Positions 7,748-15,717 of a stretch of 16,386 nt of DNA are shown here, piece by piece. The position numbers were made by a program, and so were the translations under genes. Each line of letters begins with the position of its first letter. Positions within the stretch are counted from its first letter, which is position 1. The stretch lies in assembly GCA_017651645.1 (NCBI GenBank), contig JAGCCO010000166.1, positions 1 through 16,386 on the forward strand, read 5' to 3'. Source of the stretch: Bacteroidales bacterium (GTDB taxonomy: Bacteria; Bacteroidota; Bacteroidia; Bacteroidales; F082). A model generated the notes under the pieces. The model was not told the DNA's origin, did no database searches, and was given only the letters and a program-made list of their open reading frames with translations.

Positions 7748-7844
7748 ACTATGGCTCATGGCCAATGACTATGGCTGCTTCATGGAAAAGATGATACTAT
7801 ACCTTTAACTAAAGCAGCCATTGTCATAAGCCATAGGCCATAGT
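7748..7844. repeat. Large imperfect palindrome in the glycogen operon gap
   Basis: Two 33-base arms (7748-7780 and 7812-7844) are reverse complements at 28 of 33 positions, separated by a 31-base loop. The left arm contains two copies of GACTATGGCT, 21 bases apart (7747 and 7768). The outer end is not followed by a T-tract, so it is not an ordinary terminator. It could be a REP/MITE-like element, or an RNA processing or stability hairpin separating the first three genes from the synthase-phosphorylase gene. A poor promoter-like TACCTTTA (7800-7807) sits in the loop. Confidence 0.8.
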
Positions 7845-7879
7845 TCGAATATGAAAACTCAAAAAAAGAAAACTAAAAA

Positions 7880-10800
7880 ATGAAAAACCCCGAATACCTT
7901 TTTGAAACCAGTTGGGAAGTGTGTAACATGGTGGGCGGCATCTACACGGTGCTCTCCACGAAGTCGAATGTGATGCGTCAATTGCTTGACGACCACTATA
8001 TCACGGTAGGTCCTGATGTGGTGAAGGAATCACACGAGACGCTGTATTTTGTTGAAGACAACGACCTCTTTCCCGAGTGGCGCGAAAGGGCTTTGAGCCA
8101 AGGCTTGAAATGCCGTATTGGACGATGGAAAATCGAAAGCAGCCCCATCGCCATCTTAATCGACTACACCACACTATACCAGTCGAAGAACGAAATCCTC
8201 ACTCATCTTTGGGAACAGTATGAATTAGACAGCATCCGTGGTCAGTGGGACTATATTGAGCCTGTTTTGTTCGGTTATGCTGCTGGTCAGGTGATTGAGA
8301 GTTTCTGCAATTTCTACTTGCAGCAAACCAGCAACATCGTGGCGCAGTTCCACGAGTGGATGACGGGTTCGGGCGTGTTGTATATAAAGGAGCATTGTCC
8401 TCAAATTGCCACCGTGTTCACTACCCATGCCACCTACCTCGGCCGTGCCATCTCGGGCAACGGACTGCCACTGTATGACAACTTGAAGACCTACCTGCCT
8501 TCGGTGATGGCCATGCAGTTCAATGTGGTCTCGCAGCAATCGATGGAGCAGAAGGCAGCCAAGAACGCTGACGCATTCACGACGGTGAGTGACATCACAG
8601 CTCAGGAGTGCGAGCAGTTCCTTTACCGCAAGCCCGATATTGTGACGAAGAATGGCATCGACCATACCTTTAGACAAGACGAGGTGGCCTTCGAAGAGAA
8701 ACGCAAGGCTACCAGAGCGCAGATCTTGAAGATTGCAAGCACGCTCTGCGGTGAGACGCTCGACTCCAACTGCCTGATGGTACTCAACAGCGGACGCTAT
8801 GAGTTTAAAAACAAGGGCATAGACTTGTTCATTGAGGCTTTGCGCCGACTGAACGAGGATAAGAATCTGAAACGGACGGTACTTGGCGTGATTGCCGTGC
8901 CAAGCAATATTGCTGGTCCCTCCAAGGACTTGCAGCATCGCCTCGACGGTACCAATGCCATCATGGGTCATACAGACTTTCCTGCCACGCACCATGTCTT
9001 TGAATATGAGAACGATGCAATATTGAACACCTTGCGCAATTCAGGCTTGCAGAACGATGCCAACGACAAGGTAAAGGTGATGTTTGTGCCGGCTTACCTC
9101 AACGGCAGTGACGGCATCTTCAACTTGACCTATTCCGAGTTCCTCGCCGCCTTTGATTTCTCGGTGTTCCCGTCGTATTACGAGCCTTGGGGCTACACGC
9201 CTTTGGAGAGCGTGGCCTTGGGCATCCCGACCTTGACCTCCGATGTCTCTGGTTTCGGCAAGTTTGTCCAACAGGAATGCAAAGGCAACGAAGCCGTGAC
9301 GGTGGTACCACGTAAGCAGGGCGATCCAAACAAGGTGATTGACGAAATCGTTTCCGCATTGCGCCATTTCCTGTCGCTGACGGAGAAGGGTGCCGACCAA
9401 ATCACTGAATCGGCTTTGCAAGTGGCTAACAAGCTGCTGTGGAAAGACTTGATTGTCAACTATCAGAAGGCATGGGATGTGGCTCTTGAGAAGTCTGGAG
9501 GTCGCCATTACATGATGGAGCCGGTACCTTATGCTGACATGCTGCACGAGGTGGTTTATCAAAAGAACGACTCGCCGAGTTGGAAAAAGGTTTTGGTAAA
9601 GCCCATCTATTCGCCTGAGATGAAGAAATTGGAAGAGCTGTCACGCAATATCTGGTGGTGTTGGAATGTCGATGCTGTCGAATTGTTCGAGAGTATCGAC
9701 CCTGAGGCTTGGAAGGCCACGGAACAGAACCCCGTTGCGCTGATGGAGGGTCTTTCAGTGGAGCAGATCAAGGCTTTGGAGAACAATAAGGACTTCGTGG
9801 AGCGCCTGAATAAGGTCTACGACCAGTTCAAGCAATACATGTCGCAACCGATGCAGCAGAAAGATCTCATCGCCTATTTCAGCATGGAATACGGTCTGAT
9901 GAAGAGCCTCAAGATTTATTCGGGCGGCCTCGGCATTCTGGCAGGCGACTACATGAAGCAAGCCTCTGACTCCAATGCCAACATGGTGGGTATTGGTCTG
10001 TTGTATCGTTACGGCTACTTTGCCCAGGAAATCACCGTTTCGGGCGAACAGCGTGCCGATTACATTCCGCAGAAGTTTTCGCAATTGCCCTTGCAGCCGG
10101 TGCTTAACGACAGGGGCGAATGGGTGAAGGTAAGCATTGCCTTCCCGGGTCGCTCGGTCTTTGCTAAAGCCTGGCGCGTCAGCGTGGGTAGGGTAGGACT
10201 GTTCCTTTTGGATACCGACATCGAGGAAAACTCGCCCGAAGATCGTGGCATCACCAGCCGGCTTTATGGCGGCGACAGTGAGATGCGCATCAAGCAAGAG
10301 ATGTTCCTCGGTGTGGGTGGTATCCGTTTGCTCGAAGCCATGGGCATGAAACCTACCATCTACCACTGCAACGAGGGTCATGCGGCCTTCAGTGGTTTGG
10401 AACGCCTGCGTGTTTACATCAACAAGCACAACCTCGATTTCGATGTCGCTCTTGAATTGGTCAGGGCGTCCACATTGTTTACAACGCATACGCCTGTGCC
10501 TGCAGGTCATGATGCTTTTGAGGAGCACCTCATCCGCACCTATATGCCGCACTATGCTAACCGCATGAATATCAGTTGGGAACGCTTTATGGGTTTGGGT
10601 CGTTTCAACCCGAATAACCCGAACGAGAAGTTCTCAATGAGTGTATTGGCCACCAACCTCAGCCAAGAGGTGAACGGTGTGAGTAAGATCCATGGTCGTG
10701 TGTCGAGAGAGATGTTCCAGTCGCTATGGCCAGGTTATTTCGCCGAGGAGAACCATATCGGTTATGTCACCAACGGCGTGCATCTGCCTACATGGAGCAA

Positions 10801-12106
10801 CCGCTTGTGGCAGCGCCTTTACAAAGACACCTTTGGTTCCGATTACATTGACCACCAGTCGGATGTGAAGATGTGGGAGAGAATCAACGATGTGCCGGAT
10901 TCCGCCATTTGGGATATTCGCAAACAGTTGAAGCATGAACTGATTGCATACCTTTCCATAAAAATCAGGGAGGACATGCGCCAACGTCAGGAAAGCCCGA
11001 AGCTGATTATGCAGACGGTCAGCAACCTGAACGAGAATGCCTTGATCGTTGGTTTCGCTCGTCGTTTTGCTACTTACAAACGTGCCCATCTGCTGTTTGG
11101 CAACTTGGAGCGCCTCTCGCAGTTGGTCAACGACCCGAAGCGTCCTGTCATCTTCCTCTTTGCCGGTAAGGCACACCCCAACGACAAGGCAGGACAAGAC
11201 CTCATCAAGATGATTATCGACATCTCGCGTCGACCTGAGTTCATTGGTAAGATTTTGTTTATCAGCAACTACGATATGGAACTCGGTAGCCGCTTGACCA
11301 GTGGTGTGGATGTGTGGCTCAATACGCCGACCCGTCCGCTCGAAGCTTCTGGAACGAGTGGTGAGAAGGCCGTGATGAATGGTGTTCTCAACTTCTCTGT
11401 GCTTGATGGTTGGTGGGCAGAGGGCTATCGTCCCGATGCAGGCTGGGCCATCCAAGAGAAGCGCACCTATCAAGACCAGCGCTATCAGGACGAGATGGAT
11501 GCCGAGACCATTTACAATACGCTTGAAAATGAGATCGTTCCGCTTTACTACGCCCGAAACGTACATGAGATTCCTACGGGTTGGGTGGCGGCCATGAAGA
11601 AGTGCCTCAACGAGATTTCACCGCGCTTCACCATGAAACGCATGATGGACGATTATTTCGACCAGTATTACAACAAGCTGATTGAACGTACCAATTGGAT
11701 GCGGGCCAACCGTTATCAGAAGGCCTTCGAAATCAATGCGTGGAAGACGCGTGTGCGCAACAACTGGGACAAGGTGGAAGTGAAGTCGCTGATTTTGCCC
11801 GACACCAACGTGCGCCCCTTGACCTTCGGTGAGCAGTTCATTGCTGAGATAACCCTGCTCACGCCTGACCTTGAGCCTGGCGATTTGGCCATTGAGCTGC
11901 TCATAGGCAGGAAAAACAATAATATGGAGGAGGAAATCAAGGCGGTGGAGAAGATGAAGCTCGTTGACTCGGGAGATGGCTGGGTGAAATACTACATCAA
12001 GGTGCCGATTACGCGTGCCGGCGTGTACGACTTCACCTTCCGCGTGTATCCCACTAACAAGATGCTGCCGCACAGGCAAGATTTCCCGCTGGTGAAATGG
12101 ATTTGA
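7880..12106 (+). CDS. Fused GT3 glycogen synthase and GT35 alpha-glucan phosphorylase
   Basis: One 1408-residue cytoplasmic polypeptide carries two opposing glycogen enzymes. Residues 1 to about 550 form a GT3 (eukaryote-type, usually UDP-glucose using) glycogen synthase: Glu13-Val-Cys-Asn-Met-Val-Gly-Gly-Ile-Tyr, Gly-Arg306-Tyr-Glu-Phe-Lys-Asn-Lys-Gly, and the catalytic pair Glu435/Glu443 in Tyr-Tyr-Glu-Pro-Trp-Gly-Tyr-Thr-Pro-Leu-Glu. After a linker, residue 573 onward matches the short alpha-glucan phosphorylase type: a DUF3417-like segment (Arg-Asn-Ile-Trp-Trp-Cys-Trp-Asn), the catalytic domain from about 660 with His829-Cys-Asn-Glu-Gly-His834, and Lys1163 in Glu-Ala-Ser-Gly-Thr-Ser-Gly-Glu-Lys as the pyridoxal-phosphate lysine. 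A beta-rich tail fills about 1300-1408. Key residues of both halves are intact. The frame is continuous, with no sign of an assembly join. The leader is A-rich. Confidence 0.93.
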   Translation: MKNPEYLFETSWEVCNMVGGIYTVLSTKSNVMRQLLDDHYITVGPDVVKESHETLYFVEDNDLFPEWRERALSQGLKCRIGRWKIESSPIAILIDYTTLYQSKNEILTHLWEQYELDSIRGQWDYIEPVLFGYAAGQVIESFCNFYLQQTSNIVAQFHEWMTGSGVLYIKEHCPQIATVFTTHATYLGRAISGNGLPLYDNLKTYLPSVMAMQFNVVSQQSMEQKAAKNADAFTTVSDITAQECEQFLYRKPDIVTKNGIDHTFRQDEVAFEEKRKATRAQILKIASTLCGETLDSNCLMVLNSGRYEFKNKGIDLFIEALRRLNEDKNLKRTVLGVIAVPSNIAGPSKDLQHRLDGTNAIMGHTDFPATHHVFEYENDAILNTLRNSGLQNDANDKVKVMFVPAYLNGSDGIFNLTYSEFLAAFDFSVFPSYYEPWGYTPLESVALGIPTLTSDVSGFGKFVQQECKGNEAVTVVPRKQGDPNKVIDEIVSALRHFLSLTEKGADQITESALQVANKLLWKDLIVNYQKAWDVALEKSGGRHYMMEPVPYADMLHEVVYQKNDSPSWKKVLVKPIYSPEMKKLEELSRNIWWCWNVDAVELFESIDPEAWKATEQNPVALMEGLSVEQIKALENNKDFVERLNKVYDQFKQYMSQPMQQKDLIAYFSMEYGLMKSLKIYSGGLGILAGDYMKQASDSNANMVGIGLLYRYGYFAQEITVSGEQRADYIPQKFSQLPLQPVLNDRGEWVKVSIAFPGRSVFAKAWRVSVGRVGLFLLDTDIEENSPEDRGITSRLYGGDSEMRIKQEMFLGVGGIRLLEAMGMKPTIYHCNEGHAAFSGLERLRVYINKHNLDFDVALELVRASTLFTTHTPVPAGHDAFEEHLIRTYMPHYANRMNISWERFMGLGRFNPNNPNEKFSMSVLATNLSQEVNGVSKIHGRVSREMFQSLWPGYFAEENHIGYVTNGVHLPTWSNRLWQRLYKDTFGSDYIDHQSDVKMWERINDVPDSAIWDIRKQLKHELIAYLSIKIREDMRQRQESPKLIMQTVSNLNENALIVGFARRFATYKRAHLLFGNLERLSQLVNDPKRPVIFLFAGKAHPNDKAGQDLIKMIIDISRRPEFIGKILFISNYDMELGSRLTSGVDVWLNTPTRPLEASGTSGEKAVMNGVLNFSVLDGWWAEGYRPDAGWAIQEKRTYQDQRYQDEMDAETIYNTLENEIVPLYYARNVHEIPTGWVAAMKKCLNEISPRFTMKRMMDDYFDQYYNKLIERTNWMRANRYQKAFEINAWKTRVRNNWDKVEVKSLILPDTNVRPLTFGEQFIAEITLLTPDLEPGDLAIELLIGRKNNNMEEEIKAVEKMKLVDSGDGWVKYYIKVPITRAGVYDFTFRVYPTNKMLPHRQDFPLVKWI

Positions 12107-12114
12107 TGCCAAAG

Positions 12115-12142
12115 AAAGGTTGCAACATTGCAACCTTTTTTT
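12115..12142 (+). terminator. Intrinsic terminator of the glycogen operon
   Basis: A 9-bp GC-containing stem (12115-12123 with 12130-12138) with a 6-base loop is followed by further T residues to 12142. It lies nine bases after the fusion-gene stop and before the next promoter. Confidence 0.85.
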
Positions 12143-12159
12143 ATTCTCAAAAAATGTAG

Positions 12160-12167
12160 TATATTTG
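12160..12167 (+). promoter_or_regulatory. -7 box TATATTTG for the NfeD-SPFH operon
   Basis: TATATTTG is a perfect TAnnTTTG box lying between the preceding terminator and the ATG at 12189. It predicts transcription from about 12174 and a leader of about 15 bases. No convincing -33 TTTG is seen at the right distance. Confidence 0.6.
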
Positions 12168-12188
12168 CAAAATCAAAACATAACAAAT

Positions 12189-12620
12189 ATGGAAATGTAT
12201 CAAATTTGGCTCATTGTTGCCATTCTGCTCATCATCTTCGAAATCTTTTCGGCTACCTTTGGCGCCATCTGCTTTGCCATTGGAGCGGGCTTTTCAGCGC
12301 TCTTCGCTGGTCTGGGAGCCAATGTCACTTGGCAAATCATTATTTTTGCGGTGGTCTCGCTGTTGACCTTCATCTTCCTTAGGCCCATCGTGATGCGGTT
12401 TTTGGACAGGAAATCGAAAGATGTGAAAACCAATGCCGATGCCATCATTGGTCGAAAAGGGGTGGTCTCGGAACGTATCGACGCCGAAAAACATACTGGT
12501 CGTGTTGCCATTGACGGCGACGACTGGAAGGCTGTGTCGGAAGACGGCTCTGTCATCGAGAAGGGTACCACAGTGCAAATCGTGAAATTGGATAGTATTA
12601 TAGTAACCGTAAAACAATAA
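12189..12620 (+). CDS. NfeD-like membrane protein with C-terminal OB-fold domain
   Basis: A 143-residue membrane protein. Three hydrophobic segments fall at about residues 4-22, 25-43 and 46-65. A soluble domain of about 75 residues follows (Asp-Ala-Ile-Ile-Gly-Arg-Lys-Gly-Val-Val onward), typical of the NfeD C-terminal OB-like fold. It belongs to the short NfeD type without the ClpP-like protease domain. Such proteins are partners of SPFH (stomatin/flotillin) proteins and are thought to help organise membrane microdomains; the biochemical role is not established. ATG 12189 is chosen over the open frame beginning upstream, since that would start inside the terminator and before the promoter box. 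Met3 (12195) is a possible alternative start. The SPFH gene begins four bases after its stop. Confidence 0.88.
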   Translation: MEMYQIWLIVAILLIIFEIFSATFGAICFAIGAGFSALFAGLGANVTWQIIIFAVVSLLTFIFLRPIVMRFLDRKSKDVKTNADAIIGRKGVVSERIDAEKHTGRVAIDGDDWKAVSEDGSVIEKGTTVQIVKLDSIIVTVKQ

Positions 12621-12624
12621 CATT

Positions 12625-13581
12625 ATGAATTTTGGCATGATTATTCTTTATGTCTTGATCGCACTCGTCGTGATCTACATCCTTCGGGGCATCAAGATTG
12701 TTTCGCAGTCGGAGACCATGATTGTGGAACGTCTCGGTAAGTACAACCGCACTTTGAATGCGGGCATCAACATCATCCTGCCCATCATCGAGCAGGCCAA
12801 AGAGACTATCGTTCGCCGACAGAACGGTGCCATGACACGCTCTTCCCGCATTGATATGCGTGAACAGGTGTATGATTTTGACAAACAGAGTGTTATCACA
12901 AAAGATAATGTGATGACCGAAATCAACGCCTTGCTCTATTTCCAGATTGTCGATCCGATGAAGGCTGTCTATGAAATCCAGAACCTTCCCGTGGCCATTG
13001 AGAAACTGACGCAGACCACCTTGCGTAATGTGGTCGGTGAGATGGAACTCGACGAGACCTTGACCTCGCGCGACACCATCAACTCGAAATTGCGCAACGT
13101 TCTTGATGATGCCACTAATAAGTGGGGCGTAAAGGTGAATCGCGTTGAGCTGCAAGATATTACACCTCCCGAAAGCATCCGTCGTACCATGGAGCTGCAG
13201 ATGCAGGCCGAGCGTAACCGTCGTGCCGAGATTCTGAAGGCAGAAGGTGAGAAGCAGTCACAGATCCTGAACTCAGAAGGTGAGAAGCAGGCTGAAATCA
13301 ATGCCGCTGAGGCCGAAAAGCAAGCCAATATCCTGAAAGCTGAGGGTGAAGCCCGAGCCAAGGTATTGCAAGCCGAAGCCGAAGCAGCTGCCATTCGCAA
13401 CATTTCTGAGGCTGTTGCTGACCGTGGTGCCGACCCTGTCAACTACCTGTTGGCCGTGAAATACATCGAGACTTTAAAGGAGGTGGCGAGCGGTCAGGAG
13501 AACAAGACCGTGTATCTGCCTTATGAGGCTACCAATGTGTTAGGCTCGCTCGGCGGTATCAAGGATTTGTTCGGGAAATGA
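12625..13581 (+). CDS. SPFH/Band 7 (stomatin/paraslipin-type) protein
   Basis: The 318-residue protein has one N-terminal membrane segment (about residues 3-21) and an SPFH/Band 7 domain beginning at Val-Ser-Gln-Ser-Glu-Thr-Met-Ile-Val-Glu-Arg-Leu-Gly-Lys-Tyr and running to about residue 190. A long charged helix with five 11-residue repeats (203-257) follows, then a short hydrophobic C-terminal region. These proteins form large ring- or cage-like oligomers on the membrane and are commonly encoded beside NfeD, as here (4-base gap), the usual stomatin operon. Known relatives affect membrane protein quality control and microdomain organisation; the exact client in this organism is unknown. Length and architecture are complete. 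It is followed by a hairpin terminator after about 80 bases. Confidence 0.93.
   Translation: MNFGMIILYVLIALVVIYILRGIKIVSQSETMIVERLGKYNRTLNAGINIILPIIEQAKETIVRRQNGAMTRSSRIDMREQVYDFDKQSVITKDNVMTEINALLYFQIVDPMKAVYEIQNLPVAIEKLTQTTLRNVVGEMELDETLTSRDTINSKLRNVLDDATNKWGVKVNRVELQDITPPESIRRTMELQMQAERNRRAEILKAEGEKQSQILNSEGEKQAEINAAEAEKQANILKAEGEARAKVLQAEAEAAAIRNISEAVADRGADPVNYLLAVKYIETLKEVASGQENKTVYLPYEATNVLGSLGGIKDLFGK
13231..13395 (+). repeat. Five 33-bp repeats encoding hendecads in the SPFH helix
   Basis: Residues 203-257 fall into five consecutive 11-residue units of the pattern Ile-Leu-Lys-Ala-Glu-Gly-Glu-Lys-Gln-x-x, each encoded by 33 bases and varying at the DNA level. An 11-residue period favours a nearly straight coiled coil, as seen in SPFH cages. 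Confidence 0.8.
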
Positions 13582-13588
13582 TTGAATC

Positions 13589-13645
13589 ATGGCCACTTTT
13601 AAAAAGGACTTGCATAACTTTTTGAAAGATTGTTACGAAGATTGA
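13589..13645 (+). pseudogene. 18-codon fragment resembling the C-terminus of the downstream HTH regulator
   Basis: A short frame, ATG 13589 to TGA 13643, encodes 18 residues. Its end, His-Asn-Phe-Leu-Lys-Asp-Cys-Tyr-Glu-Asp, matches His-Asn-Phe-Leu-Arg-Asp-Cys-Tyr-Glu-Glu of the small HTH protein encoded 2.3 kb downstream (DNA 15958-15987) at 8 of 10 positions. The rest of such a gene is absent: the frame is closed by a stop just upstream and the SPFH gene ends at 13581. The best reading is the leftover 3' end of a second copy of that regulator, truncated by deletion. A tiny expressed peptide cannot be excluded. Confidence 0.45.
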
Positions 13646-13660
13646 CAAATTAAGTGTTTC

Positions 13661-13703
13661 AATAGCGGATTTTGGATTATTTTTCCAAAGTCCGCTATTT
13701 TTT
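13661..13703 (+). terminator. Intrinsic terminator after the NfeD-SPFH operon
   Basis: A 16-bp stem with one G-T pair (13661-13676 with 13684-13699), a 7-base loop, and a T-run to 13703. It lies between the SPFH stop and the promoter region of the membrane regulator. Confidence 0.88.
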
Positions 13704-13714
13704 ATGGTGGATTT

Positions 13715-13744
13715 TACCTTTGTAGGCAACTTTTTCTATTTTTG
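13715..13744 (+). promoter_or_regulatory. Two candidate -7 boxes before the membrane regulator
   Basis: TACCTTTG (13715-13722) and TATTTTTG (13737-13744) both fit TAnnTTTG. The second would start transcription near 13751, about 18 bases before the ATG at 13769. Its sequence TATTTTTGCGC recurs at the promoter of the small HTH gene (15741-15751). Neither has a good -33 TTTG at 19-21 bp spacing. Confidence 0.5.
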
Positions 13745-13768
13745 CGCATGACAATTTGATAAGGCGCG

Positions 13769-15571
13769 ATGAAAAAAGCGGTTTTTTTCTCGTTCATGAT
13801 AGTATTGCTAACCACAGCCTGCAGCAAGTCCATTGAATATGATACATTGAGTGCTCGTTGGCCTGTGTTTGGTGAAGTTTATGCGTTGAAGGACGCATCG
13901 CCTGATAGCGCCATGAAGGTTTTTCAATCCGTTGCGGATACCCTTAATGAGAGCCGTTTAGGCGACCTTTCTCCTTTTCTTTTCAATGAATATCAAGTGC
14001 TTAAAACCGAACTGAAATATAAAAACTATAGTCCTGTGGGCAATGACAGTTTGGTGGGGCATGCTTTCTTTTTCTATGAATCTGTTCTTGATAATACCAA
14101 GCAAGGGCCGCATGACAAGTTCCTGTTGTATCAGTTTGCACGTTCCTTATATTATAAAGCTGTCGTGGAGTCACAACGAGGACAAACTATGGATAGTTAT
14201 TCTGATTTCATGCGTAGCTTAGGCGTCATGGACGAACTTACAGGGAAAAGAAGAGTGTTTTCTGGTTTTGTGCAAAATCTCGATTATGAGCACTTTACAG
14301 CACTTATCTACACCCGATTGGCTTCGTTTCTCTATCGTTATGATGCCTGGGATGTTGCATTAGAGGTACTAGAAAGGGCGAATGAAAGCTTTGAGATCGA
14401 AAACAATTCCGTGGGCATTGCTGACAATCTGGAGACGATGGGTGACATCATGATAGCTCAGTCGGACCGTCCCACGGCGCTGCGTTTTTATAAAGCTTCC
14501 GATAGTATCCGTGGACCTTTGAATGATAATAATATTTATCAGCATTACAGTACATTGATACATAAATCAATCAGTCTTTTCGACAAAGGTGAGAACGATT
14601 CGGTCTATCGGATGTTGCACCATGCCCTTAACCTCACCGATAATGCTTACCTCAATAGGAGAATTAGTTACTCGCTTGGCTATTTCTATTATGAAGACCA
14701 AGTGTTGGATTCAGCGTTGGCCAATTATGAAAAAGGTTTTCCGCTTTTGCCCCGACAAACCACCAAGGCATTATGTCGTATTGTGCAGATTTCCAATGAA
14801 CTATGTGATGTTAATAAGGCCGCATTATATGGAAAACAGTTGGCTGATTATGAGTTGGAGAAACATGCTATGTCGGGCGAGAGAACGAAGATGATTACCT
14901 TATATGAGCAGTATAAGTCGGACAAACGCGATGCCAAGAACAAAGACCTCATCTTTTTCATACTCATTCTGGTTGTGTTATTGGTATTGATGTTGGTCAT
15001 TGACAGTTTTTGGCTTGAACGTCGTAGACGTAAGCATAATGAGGATAAGGAAAGGCATAGGCACATCAAGCGTATACTGGAAGGCCAGATTGAACAGACG
15101 CTGGCCGATTCACGGCAGAAAGAAGAGAAAATCAACGAATTGGAAGCGGAATTGGAACGTGCTGTTGCCAATCCTGATTTCCAAAAACTGCCTTTCAGCA
15201 AGAAGATGGAAGTATTAAAGCAGATGCCTATTTGTAAACGAGCGCTTAAGGTTGTGGATTCTTATGTGAAAGCCGGTGTGGCATATCCTGAACTTGAGTT
15301 ATCTGAGAATCAGCAAGGTCAACTGATCAATGCGGTTGATGCCGTATTCCCAAAGTTTTCGGTAAGGATGATTGAACAATTTCCGCGATTGAAACGGTCG
15401 GACATCATGTATTGCTGCCTTTATATCCTTGGAATCAATGAAATACAGGCTGCTGCCCTTACGGGGAAAACCTATCAGGCGGTATGGAAACGTTCCTCAA
15501 AACTGCATGAGATTTTCGGCAATAAGTCAGACCCTCAGTTTGTTCTCCATAACATTCTAAAAGACTGGTAA
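13769..15571 (+). CDS. Membrane-spanning TPR / helix-turn-helix regulator (Bacteroidota type)
   Basis: A 600-residue protein of a type common in Bacteroidota. Residues 1-18 form a signal with a lipobox-like end (Leu-Leu-Thr-Thr-Ala-Cys18). About 19-390 is helical, with TPR-like repeats expected in the periplasm. A strong membrane segment spans about 394-411. A charged coiled coil (about 415-470) follows, then a C-terminal LuxR-like helix-turn-helix (about 535-580: Lys-Arg-Ser-Asp-Ile-Met-Tyr-Cys-Cys-Leu... Ala-Ala-Leu-Thr-Gly-Lys-Thr-Tyr-Gln-Ala-Val-Trp-Lys-Arg), expected in the cytoplasm. The layout suggests a one-component sensor coupling an envelope signal to transcription. The ligand and the targets are unknown. 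Whether residue 18 is lipidated is uncertain, since Thr at -3 is atypical and the first segment could simply be a membrane anchor. It is transcribed alone; the small HTH gene follows after 203 bases with its own promoter. Confidence 0.82.
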   Translation: MKKAVFFSFMIVLLTTACSKSIEYDTLSARWPVFGEVYALKDASPDSAMKVFQSVADTLNESRLGDLSPFLFNEYQVLKTELKYKNYSPVGNDSLVGHAFFFYESVLDNTKQGPHDKFLLYQFARSLYYKAVVESQRGQTMDSYSDFMRSLGVMDELTGKRRVFSGFVQNLDYEHFTALIYTRLASFLYRYDAWDVALEVLERANESFEIENNSVGIADNLETMGDIMIAQSDRPTALRFYKASDSIRGPLNDNNIYQHYSTLIHKSISLFDKGENDSVYRMLHHALNLTDNAYLNRRISYSLGYFYYEDQVLDSALANYEKGFPLLPRQTTKALCRIVQISNELCDVNKAALYGKQLADYELEKHAMSGERTKMITLYEQYKSDKRDAKNKDLIFFILILVVLLVLMLVIDSFWLERRRRKHNEDKERHRHIKRILEGQIEQTLADSRQKEEKINELEAELERAVANPDFQKLPFSKKMEVLKQMPICKRALKVVDSYVKAGVAYPELELSENQQGQLINAVDAVFPKFSVRMIEQFPRLKRSDIMYCCLYILGINEIQAAALTGKTYQAVWKRSSKLHEIFGNKSDPQFVLHNILKDW

Positions 15572-15717
15572 TCTGATAAATACAATATTTTTATCAAAAG
15601 TTGTTTTTGTTTGATAGAAATAGTTGATAAGGGTTGATTAGTTTTACAACCATTTGATTTACAATTTTCTATTTATAATTATATTGAAAAGTTTTGATTA
15701 ACGTTCCATTCGTGTTT
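15572..15717. other. AT-rich intergenic region with phased TTGAT motifs
   Basis: Upstream of the small HTH gene, TTGAT occurs on the plus strand at 15611, 15624, 15634, 15654 and 15694, with a near-match TTGAA at 15684. The last five sites are spaced by multiples of ten bases, about one helical turn. A weak 7-bp inverted repeat TATCAAA/TTTGATA (15592-15616) has no T-tract after it. No convincing terminator for the 600-residue regulator gene was found. Confidence 0.4.

Noticed and set aside
12120..12188. Upstream extension of the NfeD-like protein
   Set aside because: It would start within the preceding terminator hairpin and before the TATATTTG box; ATG 12189 opens directly into the first membrane helix.
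15592..15616. Hairpin TATCAAA/TTTGATA as terminator of the membrane regulator gene
   Set aside because: Only seven A/T-rich base pairs with an 11-base loop, and no T-tract follows.
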